A stretch of DNA of 47,405 nt from contig JANYBM010000019.1 in NCBI GenBank assembly GCA_025361125.1, positions 1-47,405 of the forward strand, read 5' to 3'. Positions 16,193 to 24,297 of this stretch are shown piece by piece. Both the position numbers and the translations under genes were made by a program. The notes beneath the pieces are model-generated. The model did no database searches. It saw nothing but the letters and a program-made list of their open reading frames with translations, and was not told the origin of the DNA. Source of the DNA: Holophagaceae bacterium (GTDB lineage Bacteria; Acidobacteriota; Holophagae; Holophagales; Holophagaceae). The stretch's first letter is position 1. Each line of letters opens with the position of its first letter.

Positions 16193-16522
16193 ATGAAGCA
16201 CGGACTGACTGATGCCATGATCGAGCAGGTCACTGGCCTTTTTGGGGCTTTGGGTGACGGATCGCGTTTGCGCATCCTGCGAACCCTGTTGGATGCCAAA
16301 GAGCCCCAAAGCCAGGGGGCCGTGGCCGAGGCGACCGGCCTGTCCCAGGCCAACGCGAGCAAGCACCTGGCCTGCCTGGTGCGGGTGGGCCTCGTGGCCA
16401 GGGAACCGGAAGGCAACACCGTCTACTTCAGCCCAATCCTGCCGCTGGTTGCCAACATCTGCAATCTGGTTTGCGGGCATGTGACCGACCGGGTCAAGAA
16501 AAGCTATCGCGCCCTGCGCTAG
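16193..16522 (+). CDS. ArsR/SmtB-family transcriptional repressor 1
   Basis: The protein has 109 residues, the usual length. A winged helix-turn-helix is clear: FGALGDGSRLRILRTLL, then the recognition helix region LSQANASKHLACLVRVGLV and wing REPEGNTVYFS. The C-terminal helix carries NLVCGHV, a Cys-x-His also found at the same place in the second ArsR (DLVCGHV), which may be a metal or thiol sensing site. It is the first gene of a region encoding an RND pump and thiol enzymes, and probably represses it. The inducer is unknown. Confidence 0.9.
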   Translation: MKHGLTDAMIEQVTGLFGALGDGSRLRILRTLLDAKEPQSQGAVAEATGLSQANASKHLACLVRVGLVAREPEGNTVYFSPILPLVANICNLVCGHVTDRVKKSYRALR

Positions 16523-16552
16523 GCCATTGCGCTAGGCCCCTTGCGCTAGGCC
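16515..16552 (+). repeat. Three copies of an 11-bp direct repeat
   Basis: TGCGCTAGGCC occurs at 16515, 16528 and 16542. The first copy includes the stop codon of the first ArsR gene, so the array looks like a local duplication of the gene end. No terminator structure with a T-tract is evident. Confidence 0.75.
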
Positions 16553-16597
16553 ATTGCCACGCGGAACCGGGTGAAATTCTGGACTGTGTTTTTTTGT

Positions 16598-16629
16598 TTG
16601 ACATTTTACTTTTTGGTTATATGGTTACA
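16598..16629 (+). promoter_or_regulatory. Promoter and shared ArsR-type element, copy B
   Basis: A perfect -35 TTGACA (16598-16603) is followed after 16 bp by TATGGT (16620-16625). The element 16606-16629 lies across the spacer and -10, contains two GGTTA pentamers 8 bp apart, and matches copy A upstream of the first ArsR. Repressor binding here would block RNA polymerase. Confidence 0.6.
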
Positions 16630-16643
16630 TTACTAGGTGATCA

Positions 16644-17006
16644 ATGACCCAAAAGACAATCCCCTCATGCAACGCCAGCCTGGAAGGCGCCAAGGTCAAC
16701 CTGTTGGAACAGGCGGGTGGGCTGTTCAAGGCCTTGGGAGATCCTTCCCGGCTTCGGCTTTTGCAGGCGCTGCTCAGTGCTCAAGGGCCCCTTGTCCAAC
16801 ACGATTTGGCGCAACGGGCGGGCCTACAGGTATCCAATGCTTCCAAACATCTGACCCTTCTGGTCCGGGAAGGGCTGGTGCGTCGCCATACCGAAGGTAC
16901 CCAAGCCAGTTTCCAGATTGTGGAACCTGTGGTCGCCGAAGTCTGTGATCTGGTCTGCGGCCATGTGAGCCAGCGCATCCAGGCAAGCTACAAGTCTTTG
17001 AGCTGA
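16644..17006 (+). CDS. ArsR/SmtB-family transcriptional repressor 2
   Basis: The protein has 120 residues from ATG 16644 with TAGGTGA upstream. The winged-helix motifs LFKALGDPSRLRLLQALL and LQVSNASKHLTLLVREGLVRR are clear. Cysteines are present near the N-terminus (PSCNAS) and in the C-terminal DLVCGHV shared with the first ArsR. It lies 28 bp upstream of the TolC gene and has its own strong promoter, so it is likely the direct regulator of the efflux operon. Two diverged paralogues in tandem may respond to different signals. Confidence 0.9.
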   Translation: MTQKTIPSCNASLEGAKVNLLEQAGGLFKALGDPSRLRLLQALLSAQGPLVQHDLAQRAGLQVSNASKHLTLLVREGLVRRHTEGTQASFQIVEPVVAEVCDLVCGHVSQRIQASYKSLS

Positions 17007-17034
17007 TGGTATTTTTTCCATGGAGTATTCCTTA

Positions 17035-18354
17035 ATGAGCAACCGTTTGATTTACCTACTCCTGGTCCCAGGCTTGACCATCCCCCTGCCAGCGCAAGTG
17101 GCCCCCGAAGCCTTGACGGTTGAAGCCGCCATCCACCGTGCCTGGGCGCAGCAATCCGGTTTGCAGGCGAGTGAAGCCATGGTTGATCGCGCCAAAGCCG
17201 AAGCTGACGCCATGCGGGATCTGAACCTTCCGACCATCGCTTTTTCGGCGGGGTTCATGCGCACAGACCAGCCCATGCTGGCTTTCGGCATGAAGCTCAA
17301 TCAGGCACGAATTACGCAACTGGATTTCAACCCTGCGAGTTTGAATAAACCTGATGCCATCACCGGCCTTGGTGGCGGCCTGACCTTGAGCCAACCGCTT
17401 TACACCGGCGGGCGCCTCACCGCGGCCCGTAAAGCCGGGGGGGCCATGGCCGAGGCGGAAGTTTCCAACCAGTCCCATCGGCGGCAACAGGTGGCGCTTG
17501 CGGTGGTACAGGCCTATTTTGGCGCCCAAGTGGCGGAACAGGGCCAAGTCTATGCAGAAGACAGTCTTCGCCAAGCCAAGGAAGTCGAACACTTCGTCCA
17601 GGCTCGAGTGGAGCAAGGCTTGCTATTGCAGGCCGAGGGACTGCGCATCCGAGCCTTTCGCGCCCAAGGCGAAGCGGGCCTCGTGGAAGCCTGCCAGCGC
17701 GTGGCTTCCGCCCGTTCAGGCCTGGCTTTGCTACTGGGGCAGGAAGTCGCGCCGGTAACCCTGGTTTCATCCTTGAAACCGGAATCTACTCCAACACCAA
17801 CGGCCCAATCCGAAACCCGCGGCGATTTGCAGGCGGCCAAGTTTCAGTGGCAGGCGGCGCGACAAGGCGTCAAGGCCGCCCAAGGCAGCCTGCTTCCCGA
17901 AGTGGGCCTGAATCTGGGCCTGGGCACCATGCACAACACCTGGAGCAGCGGAGGGAACTGGAGTGAAGTCAGCCTTGGCTTCAAATGGAATGTCTTTTCG
18001 TCGCCAGATCGCCGTCGCGTGTCGTCCGCCAAGGCCATGGAGCGGGCGGCGTCCTACAACCTGCGTTGGCAGGAGCAGGTGGCCAGCCGGGAAGTTGCTG
18101 AAGCCCGCCGCGCCATGGAAAGTGCAGCCGCCCGCATCAAGATGGCCCAGGAAGCCGTGGAAGCATCTGAATCCGTGCGTGCCCTGCGCCAGGCCCGCCA
18201 CCGCGAAGGCCTGCTGCCCCTCACGGAAGTGTTGGATGCGGAAGCCGGACTTTCCGGTGCCCGCACGCTGCTTCTCAACAGTGAATACGAATTGCGCGTA
18301 AGCCGCGCCCAACTGAGCCTCGCCCTGGGCCAACCCATCGAAGGAGTCCAATAA
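17035..18354 (+). CDS. TolC-family outer-membrane efflux protein
   Basis: The protein has 439 residues from ATG 17035, 9 nt after GGAG; ATG 17020 lacks a ribosome site. The signal peptide ends near PLPAQ. Two long alpha-helical repeats rich in Ala, Glu and Gln surround strand segments (GGGLTLSQPLYTGGRL and SLGFKWNVFSS), the pattern of the outer-membrane efflux family. It forms the outer-membrane channel of the tripartite pump encoded by the next two genes; its stop shares one base with the adaptor start (TAATG). Confidence 0.9.
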   Translation: MSNRLIYLLLVPGLTIPLPAQVAPEALTVEAAIHRAWAQQSGLQASEAMVDRAKAEADAMRDLNLPTIAFSAGFMRTDQPMLAFGMKLNQARITQLDFNPASLNKPDAITGLGGGLTLSQPLYTGGRLTAARKAGGAMAEAEVSNQSHRRQQVALAVVQAYFGAQVAEQGQVYAEDSLRQAKEVEHFVQARVEQGLLLQAEGLRIRAFRAQGEAGLVEACQRVASARSGLALLLGQEVAPVTLVSSLKPESTPTPTAQSETRGDLQAAKFQWQAARQGVKAAQGSLLPEVGLNLGLGTMHNTWSSGGNWSEVSLGFKWNVFSSPDRRRVSSAKAMERAASYNLRWQEQVASREVAEARRAMESAAARIKMAQEAVEASESVRALRQARHREGLLPLTEVLDAEAGLSGARTLLLNSEYELRVSRAQLSLALGQPIEGVQ

Positions 18355-19370
18355 TGAACCGCCTTTTCACCCTTTCCGCCCTGGCCCTTTTACTGACGGC
18401 CGTGGGCTGCCAGAAGCATGAAACCACGGCGCTCATCGCCCTGCCCACCGCGAAGGTGCATCTCGTTACCAATGGCGGCGGTAGCGCGGCTGAATCCTGG
18501 GTGGCCGCCACCCTCAGTGCCACCCAACATGCCACCCTTTCCACGCGCATGGCAGCCTCGGTGAAAAAGGTGCATGTGCAGGAAGGCAGTCATGTGGCGG
18601 TAGGCGCACTGCTGGTGAGTCTTGCGGATGATGATTTGCAAAGCGGACTGAAGGCTGCTGAAGCCGGGCTAGCCGCTGCGACGGCCTACCATCGGCGGGT
18701 GGAGAATCTGCAACAGCAAGGCGCCTCCACGCCCAGCGAACTGGAACTGGCGCAGACTCAGCTAGCCCAAGCCCAGGCTGGCTTGGCGGGCATCAAGGCC
18801 AACATCGCCTACACACAGATTCGGGCCCCCTTCGCAGGCGTAGTGCAAGCCAAACGCGTTTCTGATGGCGACTTTGTGGGACCCGGAATGCCGCTGGTGG
18901 ATCTTGAAGGCCAGGGTTCCTTGGAACTCCAAGCCACGGTCTCTGAATCCGAATCGAAGCGCCTGAAATCAGGTCAAATTTTGCCCTTTGAAAGCGACGG
19001 CCACTCGGGGCAAGCGCAGATCACGGCACTGTCTCCCGGTGGTGACCCCATCTCCCATCGGAGTTCCCTCCGGGCGCGCATCCTGAAGGGCGGTGCGGAG
19101 CTTCGCACGGGCAGCTTCGCGCGGTTGCAACTCCCCCTTGGCATCAAAGTCATGCCAGAACTCTCCGTTCCCCGCACTGCCCTGGTGCAACGCGGCGAGC
19201 TGAACGGCGTCTACATCATCAAGGATGGCACGGCTCAACTGCGCTGGATCTCCTTGGGTGAAGCGGTCGGTGATCGCTATCCCGTAAAGGCGGGCCTACT
19301 CAAAGGCGAAGCGGTGGTGGCTCAACCCGGCGATCTGAAGGACGGCCAGCCCGTTGAGGTGGCCCAATGA
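18354..19370 (+). CDS. RND efflux periplasmic adaptor lipoprotein
   Basis: The protein has 338 residues. A lipoprotein signal with lipobox TAVGC (Cys19) anchors it in a membrane. A lipoyl-like half (VKKVHVQEGSHVAVGALLVSL), a helical hairpin (about 95-145, Ala/Gln-rich) and the second lipoyl half (IRAPFAGVVQAKRVSDGDFV) are clear, followed by the beta-barrel and membrane-proximal domains. It bridges the RND pump and TolC. The end overlaps the pump start (ATGA at 19367). Confidence 0.92.
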   Translation: MNRLFTLSALALLLTAVGCQKHETTALIALPTAKVHLVTNGGGSAAESWVAATLSATQHATLSTRMAASVKKVHVQEGSHVAVGALLVSLADDDLQSGLKAAEAGLAAATAYHRRVENLQQQGASTPSELELAQTQLAQAQAGLAGIKANIAYTQIRAPFAGVVQAKRVSDGDFVGPGMPLVDLEGQGSLELQATVSESESKRLKSGQILPFESDGHSGQAQITALSPGGDPISHRSSLRARILKGGAELRTGSFARLQLPLGIKVMPELSVPRTALVQRGELNGVYIIKDGTAQLRWISLGEAVGDRYPVKAGLLKGEAVVAQPGDLKDGQPVEVAQ

Positions 19371-22300
19371 TAGAAGATCTGAAATTGGGTCTGGCCGGAC
19401 GCCTGGCCAAAACCTTCCTCCGCAGCAAGCTGACGCCCCTGATCGTGCTGGCTTCGCTGATGCTGGGCGTCCTGGCGGTGGTGCTCACGCCCCGCGAGGA
19501 GGAACCCCAGATCATCGTGCCGATGGTGGACCTCATCGTTCCCTATCCTGGCGCCAGCCCTAAGGAAGTCGAAAGCCAGCTCACCACACCGCTGGAGCGC
19601 CGCCTTTGGGGCATTCCTGGCGTTGAATATCTATACAGCGTCAGCCGTCCCGGCGTGGCCTTGATCACCGTCCGCTTCAAGGTGAACGAGCCCCAGGAAC
19701 CCAGCCTGGTGAAGATCCACCAGGAACTGGCGGCGCATCCCGAACTGATGCCGACGGGCGCGATGAAGCCCATGGTGCGCCTGCTCACCATTGATGACGT
19801 GCCGTTCCTCACGCTCACGCTGCATGGCGAGAATCAAACTCCCGGGGCTTTGAGAAAACTCGCCGAGGAAGTCGCCCGGGAGCTCTCCGAAGTCCCCAAT
19901 ACCGCGCAAGTGCACGTGGTGGGTGGCGCGCGGCGGACCGTGCGCATCGAGCCTGATGCCGCCAAACTCCGCAGCTTCAATATCTCCCTTGCTGAGCTGA
20001 TGCCCGCACTGCAAAGCGCTGAGGCGCAGCTTCCCGCCGGGGCCTTGGTGGACGGTGGCAAGCGCACGGAAGTGGAAGCCAACGGTTTCGTACTGGAGGC
20101 TTCGGAACTCAATCGCCTGGTGGTGGCTGTCCGCAATCAACGGCCCATTTATCTGGGCGATGTGGCCAAGGTGCTGGATGCGCCGGAGCCCGAACCTCCC
20201 GTGGTGCTGTACGGCGCGAAAACTCAAGCAGGCTTCGAGCAGGCGGTTTCCATCGTGCTCTCCAAGCGCGCCGGGACCAATGCCACGGAACTTGCGGATC
20301 AGGTGCTCACGAAAGTCGAAGCCCTGAAAGGCGGGCTCATTCCGCAGGACCTGAAGCTAGATGTCACCCGCAATTACGGTGAAACCGCCGGCGACAAATC
20401 CAATGAATTGATCGAGCACCTGCTGATCGCGACACTGTCCGTCATCGTGTTGATCCTGCTGGCCATGGGTTGGCGCAGCGCTGTAGTGGTGGGCGTGGCC
20501 GTGCCCGTGACCCTGGCATTGACGCTGCTGCTCACCTACCTGATGGGCTATACGCTGAATCGTGTCACGCTCTTCGCGCTCATCTTTTCCATCGGAATCC
20601 TTGTGGACGACGCCATCGTGGTGGTGGAGAACATCCACCGGCATATGCATTTGCCAGGGCCGCGCAAAAGCTTCGCGCGCGTGGTGGTGGAGGCTGTGGA
20701 TGAAGTGGGCAACCCCACGATCCTGGCGACCTTCGCAGTCGTGGCCGCGATCCTGCCCATGGCCTTCGTGCGCGGTCTCATGGGCCCCTACATGCGCCCC
20801 ATCCCCGTAGGTGCGAGCTTGGCCATGTTGTTCAGCCTGGTCATCGCGTTCATCATCAGCCCCTGGGCGGCGCTCAACATATTCAAGAAGGAAGCCCATC
20901 TTCCCGAACTGGATGAAAGCGGCTTGCATCCCGCGGATGTGGATACCGCGTCACCGGAACCCTTGAGTGATAGCCCTAACGACAACCTGGAAACCGCGCC
21001 GGAAACCATGGTTTCCAGGCTCTACCGGAAAGTCATGCGGGCTTTGTTATTCAATGTGCCGGTGCGCCTCGCTTTTTTCGGCGGCGTGATTTTATTGCTG
21101 GTTGGAGCCATGTCCCTAGTGGGATTTGGCGTGGTGAAGGTGAAGATGCTGCCCTTCGACAACAAGTCTGAATTCCAGGTGCAGCTGGATCTACCGGCGG
21201 GCACACCAAAAGAAAACGCGCTGGCCGTCGGACAATCCGTGGCCCGTCGTTTGCTGCAACAACCCGAAGTGAAAGACGTACAGATTTACTCCGGCGTGGC
21301 GGCACCCTTCACTTTCGTGGGAATGGTGCGCCATAGTTTCCTGCGTGAAGGCCCGGAAATGGTGGACCTGCAAGTGAACCTGGTTGGTAAAGGCGAACGC
21401 AAAGCGCAGAGCCACGCCATCGCCACACGTCTGCGGTCGGTGCTGGAAGCGATCACGGTCCCCGCCGGTGCGCGGATGAAGATCGTTGAAATCCCGCCGG
21501 GTCCGCCGGTCATGGACACCATGGTGGCCGAAATCTATGGTCCAACAGAAGCCGAACGCAATCGTCTATCAAAGGAGGTTCTCGCTGCCTTCACCAGCAC
21601 CAAAGGCATCGTGGACGTGGATTCTACGCTCAACGCCACCAGCCCAAAGATCACCTTGCTGTTGGACCGTGAGAAGGCCGCGTTGCATGGCGTGGCACCC
21701 AACAGCGTGGTGCAAAGCCTGTTCATGGCGGGTCAGGGCATGCCCCTTGGCACGTTCCATGTCCAGCGCGGCGCCGCCCAGGTTCCTGTGCTCATCCAGA
21801 TGGCCGCTGACCAGCGTTCGCGCCTGGACCAACTGCTCCAACTCACAGTGCCCGGAATGCGCGGCGCGGTGCCGCTTTCTGACCTGGTGAATGTGCAGAG
21901 TGGCGTAGAGCAACCGGACATCATGCACAAGAATCTCAAGCCGCTGAGCTACGTCTTCGGAGATCTGGCCGGTGAAATCGAAAGCCCGGTCTATGCCCTT
22001 TCCGCACTGAACAAGAAGCTGGATCTACTGAAGGGCACAGGTGGTGAAGTGATCCCCCGCTATGGCCTGGAGCACCCGGCGAATACGGAAAAACTTGCCA
22101 TCAAATGGGACGGGGAATGGCACATCACGCTGGAAGTTTTCCGGGATCTCGGCCTGGCGTTCGCGGCCGTACTGGTACTCATCTTCGTGCTGGTGGTGGG
22201 CTGGTTCGAGAGCTTCACCATCCCCTTTGTGATCCTGGTGCCCATCCCGCTGTCGCTCATCGGCATCATTCCAGCGCACGGCCTTTTTGGCGCCTTTTTC

Positions 22301-22666
22301 ACAGCCACCAGCATGATCGGCTTCATCGCGGGCGCGGGCATCATCGTCCGCAACAGCATCATCCTGGTGGACTTCATCGAACTGAAATTGAGGGAGGGTA
22401 TGAGCCTGGAGGCTGCCGTTGAGGAGGCAGGCGTGGTGCGTTTCAGGCCCATCCTGCTAACCGCTGCGGCCGTGATCGTGGGCTCGCTGGTAATGCTGGC
22501 GGATCCCATTTTCCAAGGGCTGGCCATCAGCTTGATGGCAGGGTCTGTGGCCGCAACGCTGCTTTCGGTTCCCTCCATCCCCGTTCTCTACTATCTCGTC
22601 GCCCGTCGCGGCCACGCCGCTGAACTACAGCGGAAAGCCGGCTTTAATTCCCAGGAGGTTTCATGA
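19367..22666 (+). CDS. RND-family efflux pump, inner-membrane permease
   Basis: The protein has 1099 residues, within the usual 1000-1100 range. The family pattern is complete: first membrane helix followed by YPGASPKEVESQLTTPLERRLWGIPGVEYLYS, a membrane block with GILVDDAIVVVENIHRH (the Asp pair in helix 4 used for proton relay), a second periplasmic loop, and a C-terminal helix block with FVILVPIPLSLIGI and AGAGIIVRNSIILVDFI. It exports substrate from the periplasm or inner membrane using the proton gradient. The neighbours suggest a thiol-reactive or metal-type toxicant, but substrate cannot be read from sequence. Confidence 0.93.
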   Translation: MIEDLKLGLAGRLAKTFLRSKLTPLIVLASLMLGVLAVVLTPREEEPQIIVPMVDLIVPYPGASPKEVESQLTTPLERRLWGIPGVEYLYSVSRPGVALITVRFKVNEPQEPSLVKIHQELAAHPELMPTGAMKPMVRLLTIDDVPFLTLTLHGENQTPGALRKLAEEVARELSEVPNTAQVHVVGGARRTVRIEPDAAKLRSFNISLAELMPALQSAEAQLPAGALVDGGKRTEVEANGFVLEASELNRLVVAVRNQRPIYLGDVAKVLDAPEPEPPVVLYGAKTQAGFEQAVSIVLSKRAGTNATELADQVLTKVEALKGGLIPQDLKLDVTRNYGETAGDKSNELIEHLLIATLSVIVLILLAMGWRSAVVVGVAVPVTLALTLLLTYLMGYTLNRVTLFALIFSIGILVDDAIVVVENIHRHMHLPGPRKSFARVVVEAVDEVGNPTILATFAVVAAILPMAFVRGLMGPYMRPIPVGASLAMLFSLVIAFIISPWAALNIFKKEAHLPELDESGLHPADVDTASPEPLSDSPNDNLETAPETMVSRLYRKVMRALLFNVPVRLAFFGGVILLLVGAMSLVGFGVVKVKMLPFDNKSEFQVQLDLPAGTPKENALAVGQSVARRLLQQPEVKDVQIYSGVAAPFTFVGMVRHSFLREGPEMVDLQVNLVGKGERKAQSHAIATRLRSVLEAITVPAGARMKIVEIPPGPPVMDTMVAEIYGPTEAERNRLSKEVLAAFTSTKGIVDVDSTLNATSPKITLLLDREKAALHGVAPNSVVQSLFMAGQGMPLGTFHVQRGAAQVPVLIQMAADQRSRLDQLLQLTVPGMRGAVPLSDLVNVQSGVEQPDIMHKNLKPLSYVFGDLAGEIESPVYALSALNKKLDLLKGTGGEVIPRYGLEHPANTEKLAIKWDGEWHITLEVFRDLGLAFAAVLVLIFVLVVGWFESFTIPFVILVPIPLSLIGIIPAHGLFGAFFTATSMIGFIAGAGIIVRNSIILVDFIELKLREGMSLEAAVEEAGVVRFRPILLTAAAVIVGSLVMLADPIFQGLAISLMAGSVAATLLSVPSIPVLYYLVARRGHAAELQRKAGFNSQEVS

Positions 22667-22878
22667 CCGTCACTCGCGCCCTTCACGCCATCGCTGGCAC
22701 GTTTATCTTAGTCAGCTTGCTGCTCACGCATTTCGTGAGCCCCCACTTCCTCTGGTTCACCGCTTTCGTGGGTGCCAACCTGCTGCAAAGCGCCTTCACC
22801 AACTGGTGCCTGATGGTCACCATTCTGCGCAAGCTCGGTGTGAAACAGGACGTGGCAACCGGCGAGATCAATCCATGA
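22663..22878 (+). CDS. DUF2892 (YgaP-type) small membrane protein
   Basis: The protein has 71 residues with two membrane helices. ANLLQSAFTNWCLMVTILRKLGVK matches the DUF2892 pattern 'N.lQSaFTgfCP...iLkklGv', found as the C-terminal membrane part of the rhodanese YgaP. Here a rhodanese is encoded separately three genes on, so the two may act together at the membrane. Start and stop overlap both neighbours by ATGA. Confidence 0.85.
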   Translation: MTVTRALHAIAGTFILVSLLLTHFVSPHFLWFTAFVGANLLQSAFTNWCLMVTILRKLGVKQDVATGEINP

Positions 22879-23051
22879 ACATCATCCTTGCCAAGCGCCT
22901 CCTCCTGGGTCTCGCCGTGGGCGGCGTCCTGGGCTTTGCCTACCAGAAGTTGGTGGGGTGTAGCACAGGCACTTGCCCGCTGACCGCGACACCGCTTCGC
23001 ACCATCCTCTATGGCAGTGTCATGGGCCTCATCTGGGCCTTCGCAAAATAA
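22875..23051 (+). CDS. DUF6132-like small membrane protein with Cys pair
   Basis: The protein has 58 residues with two short membrane helices flanking a loop VGCSTGTCPLT. The GC-x-TGTCP loop is typical of a family of tiny membrane proteins found near rhodanese and thioredoxin genes. The two cysteines could form a disulfide or bind metal. The start overlaps the DUF2892 stop (ATGA at 22875). Confidence 0.75.
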   Translation: MNIILAKRLLLGLAVGGVLGFAYQKLVGCSTGTCPLTATPLRTILYGSVMGLIWAFAK

Positions 23052-23070
23052 TTTTCAAAAGGAGCTTCAC

Positions 23071-23397
23071 ATGTCCAACGTCATTCATGTCACAACCACC
23101 GCTTTCGAAAAAGTCGCCCAGCAGGGTTCGCCCGTCCTCATTGATTTCTGGGCGCCTTGGTGCGGTCCCTGTAGGATGCAGGGCCCCATCCTCGATCAGG
23201 TTTCCGACACCCTTGGCGACAAGGCCATCATCGCCAAAGTCAATGTTGATGAGGAACCACAACTCGCCGCCAGCTTTGGTGTGCAGAGCATTCCTACTCT
23301 GGTGGTACTCCAAGGCGGCAAGGTCGCCAAGCGCTGGGTGGGCGTTCAGCAGGCGCCGATCCTGGTGCAAGCGTTGCTAGCAGCGGGAGCCAAATGA
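23071..23397 (+). CDS. trxA: Thioredoxin
   Basis: The protein has 108 residues from ATG 23071, with AAGGAG 8-9 nt upstream. The active site is WCGPC (Cys31, Cys34) after VLIDFWAP, and the cis-Pro loop SIPTLVV is present. No signal peptide, so it is cytoplasmic. It reduces disulfides; in this operon it may recycle sulfur from the rhodanese or reduce oxidised partners. The stop overlaps the rhodanese start by ATGA. As a local copy in an efflux operon it may not be the housekeeping thioredoxin. Confidence 0.93.
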   Translation: MSNVIHVTTTAFEKVAQQGSPVLIDFWAPWCGPCRMQGPILDQVSDTLGDKAIIAKVNVDEEPQLAASFGVQSIPTLVVLQGGKVAKRWVGVQQAPILVQALLAAGAK

Positions 23398-23735
23398 ACT
23401 ACTGGATCTGGATCCCCGTGCTTCTTTTCTTTGCGTGGACGCTGTGGCGGCGACGCGGCCTTCCTGCAGATCAGCTTGTTGAGCTGATGGCCCGGAACCC
23501 CCAAGTGGTTGACGTAAGAACCCCCGGTGAATTTCGTGGTGGCCATATTCCAGGTTCGAAAAATATACCGCTGGACAGCCTCCAAAGCCGCGCCGGTGAA
23601 CTGGATTCTGCGCGGCCCGTGGTGCTTTGCTGCGCTAGTGGCTCCCGCAGCGCCATGGCCGTATCTTTACTCAAGGGAAAAGGCTTCACCGATGTCCACA
23701 ATGCGGGTCCCTGGACCGCCCTGAAGGGCTGTTAG
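23394..23735 (+). CDS. Membrane-anchored rhodanese
   Basis: The protein has 113 residues. An N-terminal membrane helix (WIWIPVLLFFAWTLW) is followed by a rhodanese domain: VVDVRTPGEFRGGHIPGSKNIP, and the active loop CCASGSRSA with Cys80 as the sulfur-carrying residue and Arg85 closing the loop. The short CxxxxR loop suits sulfur transfer from thiosulfate or persulfide. Position after thioredoxin and near DUF2892 fits a sulfane-sulfur handling unit. Confidence 0.9.
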   Translation: MNYWIWIPVLLFFAWTLWRRRGLPADQLVELMARNPQVVDVRTPGEFRGGHIPGSKNIPLDSLQSRAGELDSARPVVLCCASGSRSAMAVSLLKGKGFTDVHNAGPWTALKGC

Positions 23736-23812
23736 TTACCTACAATCAAAAATCATCAATCGATATTTGAATAGGGCTGGTTTGATTCAGGCCACTTTGT
23801 TGGGAGTAGTCC

Positions 23813-24199
23813 ATGTCCACCTACGCATTCTCAAAAACCCTTCCTGGCGCCGATTTTGATGACGTCCTCACCCGGATGCGCGAAGCGCTTGTGGCCGAGG
23901 GCTTTGGCATACCCACCGAGATGGACACCCAGGCCATCTTCAAGACCAAGCTCGGTAAAGATTCGGTACGACGGGTGATCCTGGGCGCCTGTCTGCCTGC
24001 GGTGGCCTTCGAAGCCATGGCGGTGGAACCGGAGGTCGCTGTGCTTCTGCCTTGCAATGTGGTGGTCTGCGAATTCCCTCACGCTGTGGAAGTCACCGCC
24101 GTGAATCCGCGCGCATTATTCACCCTCACCGAGCGTCTGGACCCAGCTTCCGCAGCGGAAGTGAAAGCCAGATTGCAGGCGGCACTGGATCGAATCTAG
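23813..24199 (+). CDS. DUF302-domain protein
   Basis: The protein has 128 residues from ATG 23813, with GGGAG upstream. The order FSKTLPGADFDDVLTRMREALVAEGFGI...KTKLGKD...ILGACLPAVAFEAMAVEPEVAVLLPCNVVV is the standard DUF302 pattern. Conserved cysteines lie in GACLP and LPCNV. The function is unknown; the family often occurs with rhodaneses and sulfur-oxidation genes. It is 77 bp after the rhodanese and could belong to the same transcript. Confidence 0.9.
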   Translation: MSTYAFSKTLPGADFDDVLTRMREALVAEGFGIPTEMDTQAIFKTKLGKDSVRRVILGACLPAVAFEAMAVEPEVAVLLPCNVVVCEFPHAVEVTAVNPRALFTLTERLDPASAAEVKARLQAALDRI

Positions 24200-24297
24200 C
24201 TCCCGTAGGCGTGAGCTTTACTCGACAGGTCGCGCGGACCCATCACCTGCCAGCTTTCCGTACTTGTACCGGCCCAGCCGGACAGCATCCTGGATGA

